Counted from the first letter of the stretch, positions 1 through 8,979 are shown. The stretch is DNA of 64,000 nt from Streptomyces sp. ITFR-16 (GCF_031844705.1 NZ_CP134609.1:4092001-4156000); one strand, 5' to 3'. Notes: generated from the letters alone by a model not told the origin. Numbers and translations are program-made.

Positions 1-1
1 G

Positions 2-985
2 CGGGAGGGCGCGGTCCCGCTGACGGCGGCGGTCGCCCGCATCCCTTCGCAGCAGGGCACCCGCACCTGCGACCGGGCGGACCGCTACCTGCTGGTGGTG
101 GAGCGCGACAGCAAGAAGGGCTCCGATGCAGCCCGTTGGCCCCTGGAGCTCGTGTACGGGGCCGAGAAGCCGCTGGACGCGGGCGTGCGGCCCGCCGCCT
201 CGCAGGTGGAGTACGGCGACGGCGGCAAGGACGCCGCGCTGCCGACGGGCGATCCGCGCGAGGTCCGGGGCGGCACCGGGTTCAACGACGCCCGGGAGAT
301 CGGCCGGGGTGTCTGGCGCGACCGGATCCTGCCGTCCCAGACGCTCTGGTACAAGGTCCCGGCCGGCTGGGGCCAGCAGGTCTCCTACGGGGTGGAGTTC
401 GCGAACGAACCCACGGTGGACCGCACCCACCGGACGTACTCCTACGGGGCGAGCCGGCTCTACACCCCGGCCCGCCATCCGCTCGGCGGGGGCGGCGAGT
501 TCCACCCGCGCACGCTGTACGACGGCAGCCCTTCGGCGCTGAGGATGGGCGCCGTCCCGGTCTCCTGGACCAACCGCTACGAGAACCGGTCCGATGTCCA
601 GCCGGTGCACGCCGGGGGCGCGTTCTACATTTCGGTCACGCTCGGCGCGCACGCCGCCGAGATCGCGGAGAATCCGCAGATCGGTGTGGTCCTGCGGGTC
701 TCGGTGCTCGGTGAGGAACGCGCCGGTCCGCAGTACGGCGCGCCGGCGGCGGGAAAGCCGGGCGGGAGCGCGCACGGAGGCGCGGACGACAACGCGGACG
801 ACAAGGCGGGCGACAAGGACGATTCGCTCGCGGCCGCAGACAGCGGTGGTGCGGGAGGGGCAGGATGGACCGTCATTGCCGCCGCCGGTGCCGGGGCCGC
901 CGTCATGGCCGCGGTACTGGCCGTGTTCGTATATGTACGCGGCCGTCGCGGGGCGGCCGCACGGATGACGAGGGGAAGCGCGTGA
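2..985 (+). CDS. Secreted membrane-anchored protein, paralogue A (5' end missing)
   Basis: The reading frame is open from the left edge, so the start lies outside the window. The first in-window ATG (95) is internal, because the residues before it align with the middle of the next gene. About 327 residues are visible. The C terminus has one hydrophobic segment (WTVIAAAGAGAAVMAAVLAV...) followed by Arg-rich residues, which is a type I membrane topology. An acidic, low-complexity Asp/Lys stretch precedes that segment. The core motif (WRDRILPSQTLWYKVPAGWG) matches the second half of the downstream protein, so the two genes are tandem paralogues. The stop overlaps the next ATG (ATGA), which suggests translational coupling. 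Function is not recognised. An extracytoplasmic beta-rich adhesive or sensory domain is only a guess. Confidence 0.8.
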   Translation, partial: REGAVPLTAAVARIPSQQGTRTCDRADRYLLVVERDSKKGSDAARWPLELVYGAEKPLDAGVRPAASQVEYGDGGKDAALPTGDPREVRGGTGFNDAREIGRGVWRDRILPSQTLWYKVPAGWGQQVSYGVEFANEPTVDRTHRTYSYGASRLYTPARHPLGGGGEFHPRTLYDGSPSALRMGAVPVSWTNRYENRSDVQPVHAGGAFYISVTLGAHAAEIAENPQIGVVLRVSVLGEERAGPQYGAPAAGKPGGSAHGGADDNADDKAGDKDDSLAAADSGGAGGAGWTVIAAAGAGAAVMAAVLAVFVYVRGRRGAAARMTRGSA

Positions 986-2343
986 TGAGGCAGCGCAGCA
1001 GGGGCCGGGTGACGCTGGCCGCGGCGGCGGCGATGTTCGCGGTGGCGGCGCTGCCGGGGCAGGCGCTGGCGGCGGACGGCGCCGTCCCGTACACCTTCGA
1101 TCCGAAGGCCTCGGAGGTCAGCGGCGCGGAGCTCAACACCGATGCGCCGGAGCTGAGGGCGGGCTCGGTCCACAAGAGCTCGATCAAGGCCGGCGAGAAG
1201 CTCTACTACCGGCTGAACCTGGACGCGAAGACGAACGCGTACGTCTCGGCCGTCGTCGTGCCCGAGGACGGCGGCAAGGTGGCCTACGGGGACGGCGTCG
1301 AGGTCAGCATCCGGAGCAGTTCGGACCAGCAGTGCAGTTCGCGGGACGCCCGGTTCGGGTCGGCGGAGTACCCGCGGCCGATCGCCGCCTACGCCTCCCG
1401 GCTCATCAACGAGGACAACACCAGCTGCCAGGACGCCGGTACGTACTACTTCCTGGTCGAGCGCACGAGCAAGGAGACCTCCGGCAAGGGGGACTGGGAC
1501 CTGGAGCTGCGCTACCTGTCGGAGCCGCAGGTCGCCAAGGCCGGCTCGCTGCCGACCGGGGCGCCGGAGGACTGGCCATCGGCCTCCCCGGCCCCGCCCT
1601 CGCCGGCCGCGGACAACCGCAGGCACGGCGGCACGAGTTACTACGACGCCACGAGCCTGGAGACCGGTGAGTGGAGGGACGAGATCGCGCCCGGTCAGAC
1701 CCTCTTCTACCGGGTCCCGGTGGACTGGGGACAGCAGATCTTCGCCACCGCCCGCATGAGCAACACCACCGTTCCCGGTGCGGACACCTACGTCAGCAGC
1801 GCGCTGGCCATGGCGCTGGACAACCCGGCACAGGGCCACGTGGACAGCGTGTCCCCCCTGTCGTACTCGGGCAAGCCCGCCTCCGTCTCGCTGGATCCGC
1901 TGCCCCCGGTGGCGTACGAGAACAGGTTCGACTCCGACAGCAGTGTCAGCGCCATGCGCTTCGCGGGCTGGTACTACCTGTCGGTCACGCTGAACCCGGA
2001 GATCGGCAAGGCGTACGGGACGAAGCCGATGCCGCTGACCCTCGCGGTCAAGGTCGACGGGACGGCCGGGAAGTCGCCGTACGCGGGCGGCGCCGGGATC
2101 TTCGGCGTCACGCAGCACGACAAGGACATGGCCAGGAACGGGCAGAGCGGCCCGCAGGCGGCGGCCGACGAGAGCAGCACGATGAAGCTGGTCGCGGCCG
2201 CCGGCATCGGCGCGGGCACCGTGCTGGTGCTCTGGCTCGGCGTGTGGACGCTGATCGCCCGGCGCCGCGCGGCCGCCGTACCGAGCGGGCCCGTGGCGGG
2301 TGCCCAGCAGTATCCGTACGGAGGGCCGCCGCAGGCCTGGTAG
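985..2343 (+). CDS. Secreted membrane-anchored protein, paralogue B
   Basis: This is a protein of about 452 residues. I chose the ATG at 985, which overlaps the preceding stop (GTG 982 is the alternative), because it gives a clean signal peptide: basic MRQRSRGR, a hydrophobic stretch, then ALA-A. The ectodomain looks like two copies of one fold. Both halves open with an I-x2-G-x2-L-x-YR pattern (IKAGEKLYYRL; IAPGQTLFYRV) and close with AGxYYxxV. Two cysteines in the first half (about residues 111 and 150) could form a disulfide. A C-terminal membrane helix (about residues 399-424) is followed by a short basic tail. It is tail-to-tail with a kinase gene 10 bp away. I do not recognise the family by name. 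Confidence 0.85.
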   Translation: MRQRSRGRVTLAAAAAMFAVAALPGQALAADGAVPYTFDPKASEVSGAELNTDAPELRAGSVHKSSIKAGEKLYYRLNLDAKTNAYVSAVVVPEDGGKVAYGDGVEVSIRSSSDQQCSSRDARFGSAEYPRPIAAYASRLINEDNTSCQDAGTYYFLVERTSKETSGKGDWDLELRYLSEPQVAKAGSLPTGAPEDWPSASPAPPSPAADNRRHGGTSYYDATSLETGEWRDEIAPGQTLFYRVPVDWGQQIFATARMSNTTVPGADTYVSSALAMALDNPAQGHVDSVSPLSYSGKPASVSLDPLPPVAYENRFDSDSSVSAMRFAGWYYLSVTLNPEIGKAYGTKPMPLTLAVKVDGTAGKSPYAGGAGIFGVTQHDKDMARNGQSGPQAAADESSTMKLVAAAGIGAGTVLVLWLGVWTLIARRRAAAVPSGPVAGAQQYPYGGPPQAW

Positions 2344-2353
2344 CCGGCCGGGC

Positions 2354-3706
2354 TCAGGCCTGGGTCAGGGCCCAGATCCCGACGGCGAAGCAGATCAGCG
2401 CCACCAGCAGGACCGGGACCGCCACCTTCGGGGACGGTCCCGGCCGCGTACGCGGGGCGGGTACCGGCGCGAAGTGCTGCGGTCCACCCGGCGCGGGGCC
2501 GGAACCCTGGTGCTGCGGCGCGGTGTAGGGGCGCGTGTAGGCCTGCTCGTGCTGCACGGCGGCGGGCGCGGGCTGTGAGGGATCCGGTACGGGGCCGGGG
2601 TAGGAAGCCGCCTGGGGCGCCGCAGCCGGGTGCGGCGCCGGGGCGGCGGGGCGGAGCGCCTGGGTCGCGTGCGTGGAAGTGGGCGCGGGCGCGGGGCGCT
2701 CGGGCGGTGGCGGGAGGTGGAAGCTGCCCGTCTCCGACATCGACGCCGGGGGCGGGGTCTGCTGTCCGGGAAGCTGCCGCCCGGTGACCTGGCCCGTGAT
2801 CTGCGGGTCCTCGGCCTTCGGGGCGGGCAGGGGGCCCTCGGGGCCGAACCCCTCGGGCAGCGGGCCGATCTGGTCGAAGACCTCGACCGGCTCCTCGTGG
2901 TCCTCGGGCTCGGGCAGCATCTCGGCCGCCGCCGTCAGGGCCTTGCGCGCGCCCGTGGCCGTACGGAAGCGGTCCTGCGGGTCCGGCTGCAGCAGGCCGG
3001 CGATGACCTGCCACAGCGGCTCGGGGATGCCCTCCGGGGCGCCGGGGGTGCCGTGCGCCGCGAAGTGCTCGATGAGCGCCTGGGAGTCGGGCTTGGTGCC
3101 CTGGAGCAGATACAGGGCGACGAGCCCGACGGCGAAGAGGTCGGCGGGAAAGTCCGGCTCCGCGCCCATCATCTGCTCGGGCGCGAAGTAACCCAGCGTT
3201 CCGACCACGTAGTTCGTCTCGGTGAGGCGCGGTTCGCCCTTGCGCATGGAGATCCCGAAGTCGGACAGCCGCAGGTGCGGCCGGCCCGTGCCGGTGGCCT
3301 CCATCAGGATGTTCGCCGGCTTGATGTCCCGGTGCACGACCCCCTCCGCGTGCACCGTCGAAAGACCGGACAGCAGCTGGTCGAGCAGCGTGCAGACGAA
3401 CCGAGGGGGCAATGGGCCGTAGTCGCCTATGACATGGGCCAGCGAACCGCCGCTGACCAGGTCCATGGTGAACAGGACCTTGTCGTCGTCGGCGGCCCAG
3501 CTGGCGGGGGCGAGCACATGCGGATGCTCGATCCGCAGCGCCTGTTCGCGGACGAAGCGGAGCAACGTGTGCGCGTCGCTCTGCTGGAGGACCTTGGCCG
3601 CCACATAGCGGCGGCGCCGGTGGTCCCAGGCGCGCCAGACGGCACCGACCCCACCGCGTCCGATCGGATCGACCAGTTCGTACCGACCGGCGAAGACCTC
3701 ACCCAT
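2354..3706 (-). CDS. Tail-anchored serine/threonine protein kinase
   Basis: This 450-residue kinase has all the Hanks motifs: glycine loop GRGGVG (16-21), ATP-anchoring Lys38 (VAAK), HRDIKPAN (125-132), DFG (149-151) and APEQ. The catalytic domain ends near residue 275. A linker of about 140 residues rich in Pro, Ala and Gln follows. The last 22 residues are a hydrophobic helix (VPVLLVALICFAVGIWAL), so the kinase is held on the membrane by its tail with essentially no extracellular sensor. That differs from the PASTA kinases elsewhere in the window. It lies 56 bp downstream of an HTH gene on the same strand, so the two probably form one operon. The substrate is unknown. Confidence 0.92.
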   Translation of the reverse strand: MGEVFAGRYELVDPIGRGGVGAVWRAWDHRRRRYVAAKVLQQSDAHTLLRFVREQALRIEHPHVLAPASWAADDDKVLFTMDLVSGGSLAHVIGDYGPLPPRFVCTLLDQLLSGLSTVHAEGVVHRDIKPANILMEATGTGRPHLRLSDFGISMRKGEPRLTETNYVVGTLGYFAPEQMMGAEPDFPADLFAVGLVALYLLQGTKPDSQALIEHFAAHGTPGAPEGIPEPLWQVIAGLLQPDPQDRFRTATGARKALTAAAEMLPEPEDHEEPVEVFDQIGPLPEGFGPEGPLPAPKAEDPQITGQVTGRQLPGQQTPPPASMSETGSFHLPPPPERPAPAPTSTHATQALRPAAPAPHPAAAPQAASYPGPVPDPSQPAPAAVQHEQAYTRPYTAPQHQGSGPAPGGPQHFAPVPAPRTRPGPSPKVAVPVLLVALICFAVGIWALTQA

Positions 3707-3762
3707 GGTGCTGCGCTCGCTCCCCGTTCCTGTTTCGGCGTGCCCGGTCCCGGGCGGCCGGC

Positions 3763-4311
3763 CTAGCTCTGGTGGCCCTCGTAGTGCGCCACCGCGTCCG
3801 CGGTGCGCCCTGCGCCGTACACCCTGAGGAACTCTGCCAGTTCCGGGTGGGTCGGGGCGAGGGAGTCCGCGGCATCGATGATGTCACCGGCCGCCGCGAC
3901 GGACCGCAGCAGTGACTGGATCTCCCGGACCACCCGGCGCACGGTGGGCGCTCCGCCGCTCGTGGTGGTCTGGCCGGTGCCGGAGAGCACGGAGCCGCCC
4001 TGGGACTTCTTGATCTCCTCCATGCGGTCCGTGGCCTCTCCCGCGCTGACGCTGCCGTCGGCGACCTGGCTGGCCAGTTCCTGGAGTGCCTGGACGCGCT
4101 GGACGACAGCCGGGTTGCCGATCTTCGCGCGCTGGCCGCTCATGAGCTGGGAGAGCATGGGAGCGGAGAGTCCGAGTGCCGCGGCGAGCCGCGCCTGGTT
4201 CAGGCCGAGATCATCGATCAGACGGCGGAAGAGCGCCCCCAACGGCTCCCCGTACCAACTGCGCTGAAGATCTCTGGCTCTGGCCGTCGCCTCTTGCTGA
4301 GCTGCATCCAT
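3763..4311 (-). CDS. Helix-turn-helix (XRE-like) DNA-binding protein
   Basis: This protein has 182 residues. Residues about 25-70 form an XRE/Cro-like HTH (LFRRLIDDLGLNQARLAA, then ALGLSAPMLSQLMSGQRAKI). A helical region follows, with a Gly/Ser/Thr-rich gap near 107-125. The start has a GGAG-type ribosome site in the complementary strand (gggGAGacgcaATG). It is the first gene of a likely operon with the tail-anchored kinase, so phosphorylation of this regulator by its neighbour is a reasonable but untested idea. No dedicated operator is obvious upstream. Confidence 0.85.
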   Translation of the reverse strand: MDAAQQEATARARDLQRSWYGEPLGALFRRLIDDLGLNQARLAAALGLSAPMLSQLMSGQRAKIGNPAVVQRVQALQELASQVADGSVSAGEATDRMEEIKKSQGGSVLSGTGQTTTSGGAPTVRRVVREIQSLLRSVAAAGDIIDAADSLAPTHPELAEFLRVYGAGRTADAVAHYEGHQS

Positions 4312-4480
4312 TGCGTCTCCCCTTCGCTCTGGCTTCGCTGCTGCGAACCACGATCAGCATCTTACGGAGCGTGGTCGCCCACCGGGAGACCCATATTTTT
4401 GGAGGATTCAGGGGGTTACCCGCTACTCTGGTCCCCGGCAGTGGCCAGGACACCGAGGTGTCCGGTGCCGGCTGTTTTTC

Positions 4481-4553
4481 GGGGCCTTAGCTCAGTTGGT
4501 AGAGCGCTGCCTTTGCAAGGCAGATGTCAGGAGTTCGAATCTCCTAGGCTCCA
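4481..4553 (+). tRNA. tRNA-Ala (anticodon TGC)
   Basis: This is a 73-nt cloverleaf. The acceptor GGGGCCT pairs with AGGCTCC, the D arm is TAGCTCAGTTGGTAGAGC, the anticodon stem CTGCC/GGCAG encloses TTTGCAA (anticodon TGC), and the T arm carries GTTCGAATC. The CCA end is not encoded: the discriminator A is followed by CAG. A strong terminator follows directly. Confidence 0.97.
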
Positions 4554-4560
4554 CAGCGCG

Positions 4561-4605
4561 AGAGGGCTCCCGACCGGCGGAAACGCGGGTCGGGAGCCCT
4601 CTTTT
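4561..4605. terminator. Intrinsic terminator after tRNA-Ala
   Basis: Perfect 15-bp arms (4561-4575 and 4588-4602) enclose a 12-nt loop and are followed by a short T run. It sits 7 bp after the tRNA, and the opposite-strand gene ends at 4623, so it can serve both directions. Confidence 0.85.
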
Positions 4606-4622
4606 CTCGCTCTTGCCGGGGT

Positions 4623-5126
4623 TCAGCCGGCGGTGGCGCAGGCCCCCTCGTCGGCGGTGACCGTGACGGCCGCGTAGCCCGCCGCCTTCGCCCGGTGCCA
4701 GGCGTCCACATGGACGCAGAACGCGGCGTCGGTGCCCCGGGCGGTGACCGTGTAGTCGGCCTTCTCGGCTCCTCCGGCCCACGGGTCCGAGACCGGGACC
4801 GACGAAGCGGTGTCCACGGAGACGCCGTCCGACGGGCCGTCCGGCTGCGCCGCTATCCGCCGCTCGAGGATGTCCTCGAACATGAAGCTGCCCGGTCCGG
4901 ACTGCGCGCCCCGGGACAGCTCCGCCGAGGCGCCGCGCACGGCCGACCGCAGCTCGCCCTCGTCCCAGCCGCCCTTGAACAGGTCCGGGTGGTACAGCCA
5001 GTACATGCCGCCCGCCGCGAACAGCAGCGAGCCGACGATCAGGGCCCGCCCGATCGGATTGTTCGGGTTGTAGACGTAGCGGTTGGTGCCCCAGCGGCTG
5101 CGTATGAAGACACGATCATCATCCAT
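4623..5126 (-). CDS. Hypothetical single-pass membrane protein
   Basis: This 167-residue protein begins MDDDRVFIRSRWG. I preferred that ATG over an upstream one because the extra N-terminal residues look non-coding. A membrane helix lies at about residues 28-47 (IGRALIVGSLLFAAGGMYWL). The C-terminal part of about 115 residues is probably extracytoplasmic and contains two Cys residues (CVHVDAW and the terminal ...GACATAG) that could pair. No family is recognised. It is divergent from the hydrolase gene at 5236, with a gap of about 110 bp that presumably carries both promoters. Confidence 0.8.
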   Translation of the reverse strand: MDDDRVFIRSRWGTNRYVYNPNNPIGRALIVGSLLFAAGGMYWLYHPDLFKGGWDEGELRSAVRGASAELSRGAQSGPGSFMFEDILERRIAAQPDGPSDGVSVDTASSVPVSDPWAGGAEKADYTVTARGTDAAFCVHVDAWHRAKAAGYAAVTVTADEGACATAG

Positions 5127-5235
5127 CCGCCCATTCTCCGTCGTGCGCCGGCGCTGATTCGCTGCTGATCCGGGACGGGCACCGTGGTCCGTGCCGGTCA
5201 CCGGACCGGCGGCGAGCGAGAGGGAAGGGCCTGTC

Positions 5236-6114
5236 ATGACACTGGGGATTCCAGGCTTCGACTACGGCCGGCTGCCGGGCGCGGACGGTGTCGAACTGAA
5301 CGTCGCGGTGAGCGGGAGCGGCAGCCCGGTCGTGCTGCTGCACGGCTTTCCAGAGACCCATCTGATGTGGCGGCACGTCGCCCGGAACCTGGCTGCCGAG
5401 CACACGGTGATCGTTCCCGACCTGCGGGGATACGGGGCGAGCGACAAGCCGCCGGCCGTCGGCGAGGACGTGTACTCCAAGCGCGCCATGGCCGCCGACA
5501 TCGTCGCGGTCGCCTCCCGGCTGGGCCACGGGCACTTCGCGCTGGCCGGTCACGACCGGGGTGCGCTGGTCGCCTTCCGGGCGGGGCTCGACCACCCGGA
5601 GACCGTCACGCACCTGGGCATCCTCGACGTCGTGCCGACCCTGGACATGTGGAACGTGCTGCGCGGGGTCTCCGCCGCGGTGGGCTACCACCTGTTCCTG
5701 ATGGCGCAGCCCCCGGGACTGCCGGAGATCATGATCGCCAACAGCGCGGACGCGTTCTTCGGCTCGTTCCTCGACGCCTGGGCGAAGGACCCGGCGGCGA
5801 TCCCGGACGAGGTGCGCGCCGAGTACCTGCGGGCGAGCGCGGGTGCGGTGGACTCGATCGTCGCCGACTACCGTGCCTCGGCCGGCATCGATGTGGCGCA
5901 GGACCGGGCGGACTTCGACGCCGGCTCGCAGTTCGCGATGCCCGTCACCGTGATCCAGCAGGACTGGGGCGCGCGGCTCGGCTACGACGCGGCCGGGGTG
6001 TGGCGGGCGTGGGCGCCCGACCTCGACCACCGTCTGACACGGGCGGGGCACTTCATGGCCGAGGAGGCCCCGGACGAGATCACGGCGGCGCTCCGGGAAC
6101 TGCTGGCCCGCTGA
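5236..6114 (+). CDS. Alpha/beta hydrolase, dehalogenase/epoxide-hydrolase type
   Basis: The 292-residue protein is an alpha/beta-hydrolase fold enzyme. It has an oxyanion motif HGFPE (about 36-40), a nucleophile elbow GHDRG with Asp107 as the likely nucleophile, and a C-terminal catalytic His in AGHFMAEEAP. An Asp nucleophile, rather than Ser, is typical of haloalkane and fluoroacetate dehalogenases and epoxide hydrolases, so the true reaction is hydrolysis through an aspartyl ester. The substrate cannot be read from sequence. The start at 5236 has an upstream AGAGGGAAGGG ribosome-site region. A SARP-type regulator follows on the same strand after 96 bp. Confidence 0.9.
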   Translation: MTLGIPGFDYGRLPGADGVELNVAVSGSGSPVVLLHGFPETHLMWRHVARNLAAEHTVIVPDLRGYGASDKPPAVGEDVYSKRAMAADIVAVASRLGHGHFALAGHDRGALVAFRAGLDHPETVTHLGILDVVPTLDMWNVLRGVSAAVGYHLFLMAQPPGLPEIMIANSADAFFGSFLDAWAKDPAAIPDEVRAEYLRASAGAVDSIVADYRASAGIDVAQDRADFDAGSQFAMPVTVIQQDWGARLGYDAAGVWRAWAPDLDHRLTRAGHFMAEEAPDEITAALRELLAR

Positions 6115-6210
6115 CACGGGCCGTGCGAGGTGCGGCGATGCGTGCGGCGCGGTCGAGACTGGGCACGGAACACCCTGTGTCCCCGAACCCCCGGAAGGAG
6201 ACGCGGCACC

Positions 6211-8148
6211 ATGCGGATCGATGTGCTCGGCCCCGTACAGGCATGGCACGACGACGGCCGGCCTATCCCCCTGGGCGGGCCGCGTCACCGTGAGGTGCTG
6301 GGGCGTCTCGTCGCGGCCGAGGGGCGCGTGGTCACCACGGACCGCCTGGTCGACGACCTGTGGGACGACCCGCCGGCCGGCGCGGTGGGCGCCCTGCGCA
6401 CCTTCGTCGCCGCGCTGCGCCGGGCCCTCGAACCGGACCGGGCGCCCCGCACGCCCTCGCGCGTGCTGGTGACGCAGGGCACCGGCTACCTGCTGCGGCC
6501 GCCGCGCGCGGCGGTGGACGTCCACCGCTTCCAGGACGCCCTGGCCGAGGCCGGGCGCTCGCCCGGGAGGGCGGCGGAGCTGGGCGAGGTGCTCGCCCTG
6601 TGGCGCGGCCCGGCCTACGCAGACCTGCCCGACTCCCGCTGGGTCCGGCAGGAACGCACCCGGCTCGAAGAGCTGCGCCTGCACGCCGTGGAACTGCGGG
6701 CGGACGCTCTCCTCACGTCCGGGGAGGGCGCGGGACTGGTGGCCGAGCTGGGCGGACACGTCGCCGAACACCCCTGGCGCGAGCCCGCCTGGGGCCTGCT
6801 GGCCCGGGCGCTCCACCGCGACGGCCGCCGGGCCGAGGCCCTGGACACCCTGCGCCGGGCCCGCACCATGCTGGTGGAACAGCTCGGCCTGGACCCGGGC
6901 CCGAGCCTGCGGCGCCTGGAGACCGAGATCCTCACCGGAGCGCCCGGCCTCGAACCGTCCGGCGAGCAGAGCGCGGTACGCCCCCGGCTGGGTCCGCGTA
7001 CGACCGTCGAGCTGGCCCGCACCCTCGCCCTGGCCGGGGGTGACGCGCTCGTAGGCTCGCGCCGCGACCGGCTGGCCGCCGTCACGGCCGCCGAACGCAC
7101 CGGAGACGTCACCCTGACCGCGCGCGTCATCGGCGCCTACGACGTCCCCGCCATCTGGAGCCGCGCCGACGACCCCGCCCAGGCACGTGCCGTGGTGGAG
7201 GCGGCCGAGCGCACCCTCCACCGGCTCGGCCCGGACGGCCCCGCCGAGCTGCGCGCCCGGCTGCTGGCCACCGTCGCCAACGAGAGCCGCAGCGCCGACA
7301 CCACCGGGCCCGCCCGTGACACCGCGCGCGCCGCCGCCCGCGCGGCCGAGGCCCTGGCGCGGGAGCTGGGCGAGCCCGCCGTGCTCGCCTTCGCGCTCAA
7401 CGGCGTGTTCCAGCAGTCCTTCACCCGCCTCGGGCTCGCCGCACGGCGCGATGCCGTCGGAGCCGAACTCCTCGCGCCGGCCGGCCGGCACGCGCTGCCC
7501 GCCTTCGAGATCCTGGGCCGTCTCGTCCGTATGCAGTCCGCGTCGGCGCGCGGTGACCTCACGGCGGCGGCCGGGCACGCCGAGGCCGCGGAACGCCTCG
7601 CCGCCGCACATGAGTCCCCGCTCGTCCCCGTCCTCACCGCGTGGTTCAGGGCCAGGGTCACAGCCGCCCGCAGCGCCGAACCCGGCGGGCCCACCGCCGC
7701 GTCGGCCGCGGCCGCCTACCGCGCCGCCGACCGGGAGCTGGCCGGAGCCGGCATGCCGGGGCTCCACCGGGGCCTGCTCCCGCTCGCGCTGCTCGGCCTC
7801 CGGCTGCTGCACGGGCGCCCCGCCCCCACCGATCCCGCTCTCGACTGGGGGCCGTATCTGCCCTGGGCCGCGCCGCTGGTCCTGCTGGCTCAGGACCGGG
7901 CCGATGAGGCCCGTACCGCCCTCCGGGAGCTGCCCGAACCGCCCGCTGACCACGTGCAGGAGGCGCTCTGGGCGCTCACCGCCCGTGCCGCGGTGGCCCT
8001 GGACGAACCCGGTCTCGCCGCGCGTGCGGCGGCGGTGCTGCGGGACGCGCGGGACGAACACGCGGGCGCCGCGAGCGGCATGTTCACGCTCGGGCCCGTG
8101 GAGCGCTATCTCACCGAGGCCGGGGCCTGCGCCCGGGGGCGGCGCTGA
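6211..8148 (+). CDS. SARP/AfsR-family transcriptional regulator
   Basis: The 645-residue protein starts at ATG 6211 behind a clear GGAAGGAG site. Residues 1-90 are an OmpR-like winged helix (MRIDVLGPVQAW... LGGPRHREVLGRLV). A bacterial transcriptional activator domain follows (about 95-240: VDVHRFQDAL ... DPGPSLRRLE). The rest (about 265-645) is helical and TPR-like. No Walker A/NB-ARC ATPase is visible, so this is a long SARP with a TPR-like tail rather than a full AfsR. SARPs usually activate secondary-metabolite or local genes, but no biosynthetic cluster is in view. The adjacent hydrolase gene is the closest candidate target. Confidence 0.9.
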   Translation: MRIDVLGPVQAWHDDGRPIPLGGPRHREVLGRLVAAEGRVVTTDRLVDDLWDDPPAGAVGALRTFVAALRRALEPDRAPRTPSRVLVTQGTGYLLRPPRAAVDVHRFQDALAEAGRSPGRAAELGEVLALWRGPAYADLPDSRWVRQERTRLEELRLHAVELRADALLTSGEGAGLVAELGGHVAEHPWREPAWGLLARALHRDGRRAEALDTLRRARTMLVEQLGLDPGPSLRRLETEILTGAPGLEPSGEQSAVRPRLGPRTTVELARTLALAGGDALVGSRRDRLAAVTAAERTGDVTLTARVIGAYDVPAIWSRADDPAQARAVVEAAERTLHRLGPDGPAELRARLLATVANESRSADTTGPARDTARAAARAAEALARELGEPAVLAFALNGVFQQSFTRLGLAARRDAVGAELLAPAGRHALPAFEILGRLVRMQSASARGDLTAAAGHAEAAERLAAAHESPLVPVLTAWFRARVTAARSAEPGGPTAASAAAAYRAADRELAGAGMPGLHRGLLPLALLGLRLLHGRPAPTDPALDWGPYLPWAAPLVLLAQDRADEARTALRELPEPPADHVQEALWALTARAAVALDEPGLAARAAAVLRDARDEHAGAASGMFTLGPVERYLTEAGACARGRR

Positions 8149-8168
8149 GCTCCGGCGCCCGACCGCAC

Positions 8169-8222
8169 GAAGGGCGCCTGCCCCGAAGAACCTCGCGGTC
8201 TTCCGGGCAGGCGCCCTTCTTG
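8169..8222. terminator. Bidirectional intrinsic terminator
   Basis: Perfect 15-bp arms at 8169-8183 and 8205-8219 lie between the convergent SARP gene and the DUF5324 gene, with T-rich sequence on the plus-strand exit. Confidence 0.85.
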
Positions 8223-8235
8223 CTGGACGCGCCGG

Positions 8236-8979
8236 TCAGGGGCGGTCGTCCAGGTCCGTGCCGTCCACGGCGTCCGGACCGTCCTCGTTGATCTCGGCGT
8301 CGGCCTGCTTGGCCTGGACCTCGGGGTCCAGAACCGTGTGGCTGCCGCTGCCGCGGCTGCCGTCGACGGAGGTCAGCGGGGCACGGTCGTCCACCTCGGT
8401 GGGGGCGGGGGGCTCGACCAGCCAGTCCGGGTTGGCCTGCTTGTCCCACCACCGCCAGACGGCGTAGGCGCCGCCCGCGAGGAGACCGGCCACGGCCAGG
8501 CCCTTGAAGGCCTTGCCCGCCCTGGCCCGGCGCTCGTGCTTCCGGGTCAGCTTGCGGATCTCCTTCGCGGTGACCTGTCCGCGCAGTGCGGCCAGTGCGG
8601 CGGCGCTGCGGGCCGAGGCCTCCTCGGCCACGGGCTGGGCAGCGGCCACGGCGCTCTCGAAGCGCGGAACGGTGTAGTCCGCCGCGCTCCGGGCCGCCTT
8701 ACGGGTACGCAGCGCGGCGCGCTGCGCGGCCTCGTCGACCTTGGGGGGTACGTGTGTGCGGGCGAGTTCGATACGGGGTGCGAGATGCGCGCCGTACTGG
8801 ACACGGGCCTGCTGTGCTGCCTTCGACACCTTCGGCGCGAGCAGTGTGCGGGCCTCGTGCGCATAGTGAACGGCCTGTTCCTTGGCCGAGTCGGCGTAGG
8901 GCGCCACCACTACCGCGGCGTGCTGCACGCTGTCCTTCGCCGAGTCGGTTGCGGCGCGCACGCTGTCGATGCGGGTCAC
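8236..8979 (-). CDS. DUF5324-like membrane protein
   Basis: This 247-residue protein starts at a GTG (8979) preceded by AAGGAGGAGG, a near-perfect ribosome site. The first 150 residues are alanine-rich amphipathic helices (APYADSAKEQ, APKVSKAAQQAR, APRIELARTHVPPKVDEAA) resembling an apolipoprotein-like bundle. A single membrane helix follows (about 165-182: GLAVAGLLAGGAYAVWRWW), then an acidic disordered tail. This composition matches the Streptomyces DUF5324 family. Its function is unknown. It ends against the terminator shared with the SARP gene. Confidence 0.85.
   Translation of the reverse strand: MTRIDSVRAATDSAKDSVQHAAVVVAPYADSAKEQAVHYAHEARTLLAPKVSKAAQQARVQYGAHLAPRIELARTHVPPKVDEAAQRAALRTRKAARSAADYTVPRFESAVAAAQPVAEEASARSAAALAALRGQVTAKEIRKLTRKHERRARAGKAFKGLAVAGLLAGGAYAVWRWWDKQANPDWLVEPPAPTEVDDRAPLTSVDGSRGSGSHTVLDPEVQAKQADAEINEDGPDAVDGTDLDDRP

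Noticed and set aside
5119..8061. Very long open frame (980 codons) on the minus strand
   Set aside because: It lies antisense to the hydrolase and SARP genes, which have clear domains and ribosome sites. It is a by-product of GC-biased codon use.
6211..8148. SARP gene as the marker of a secondary-metabolite cluster
   Set aside because: No synthase, tailoring or transport gene set surrounds it. The neighbours are housekeeping genes.
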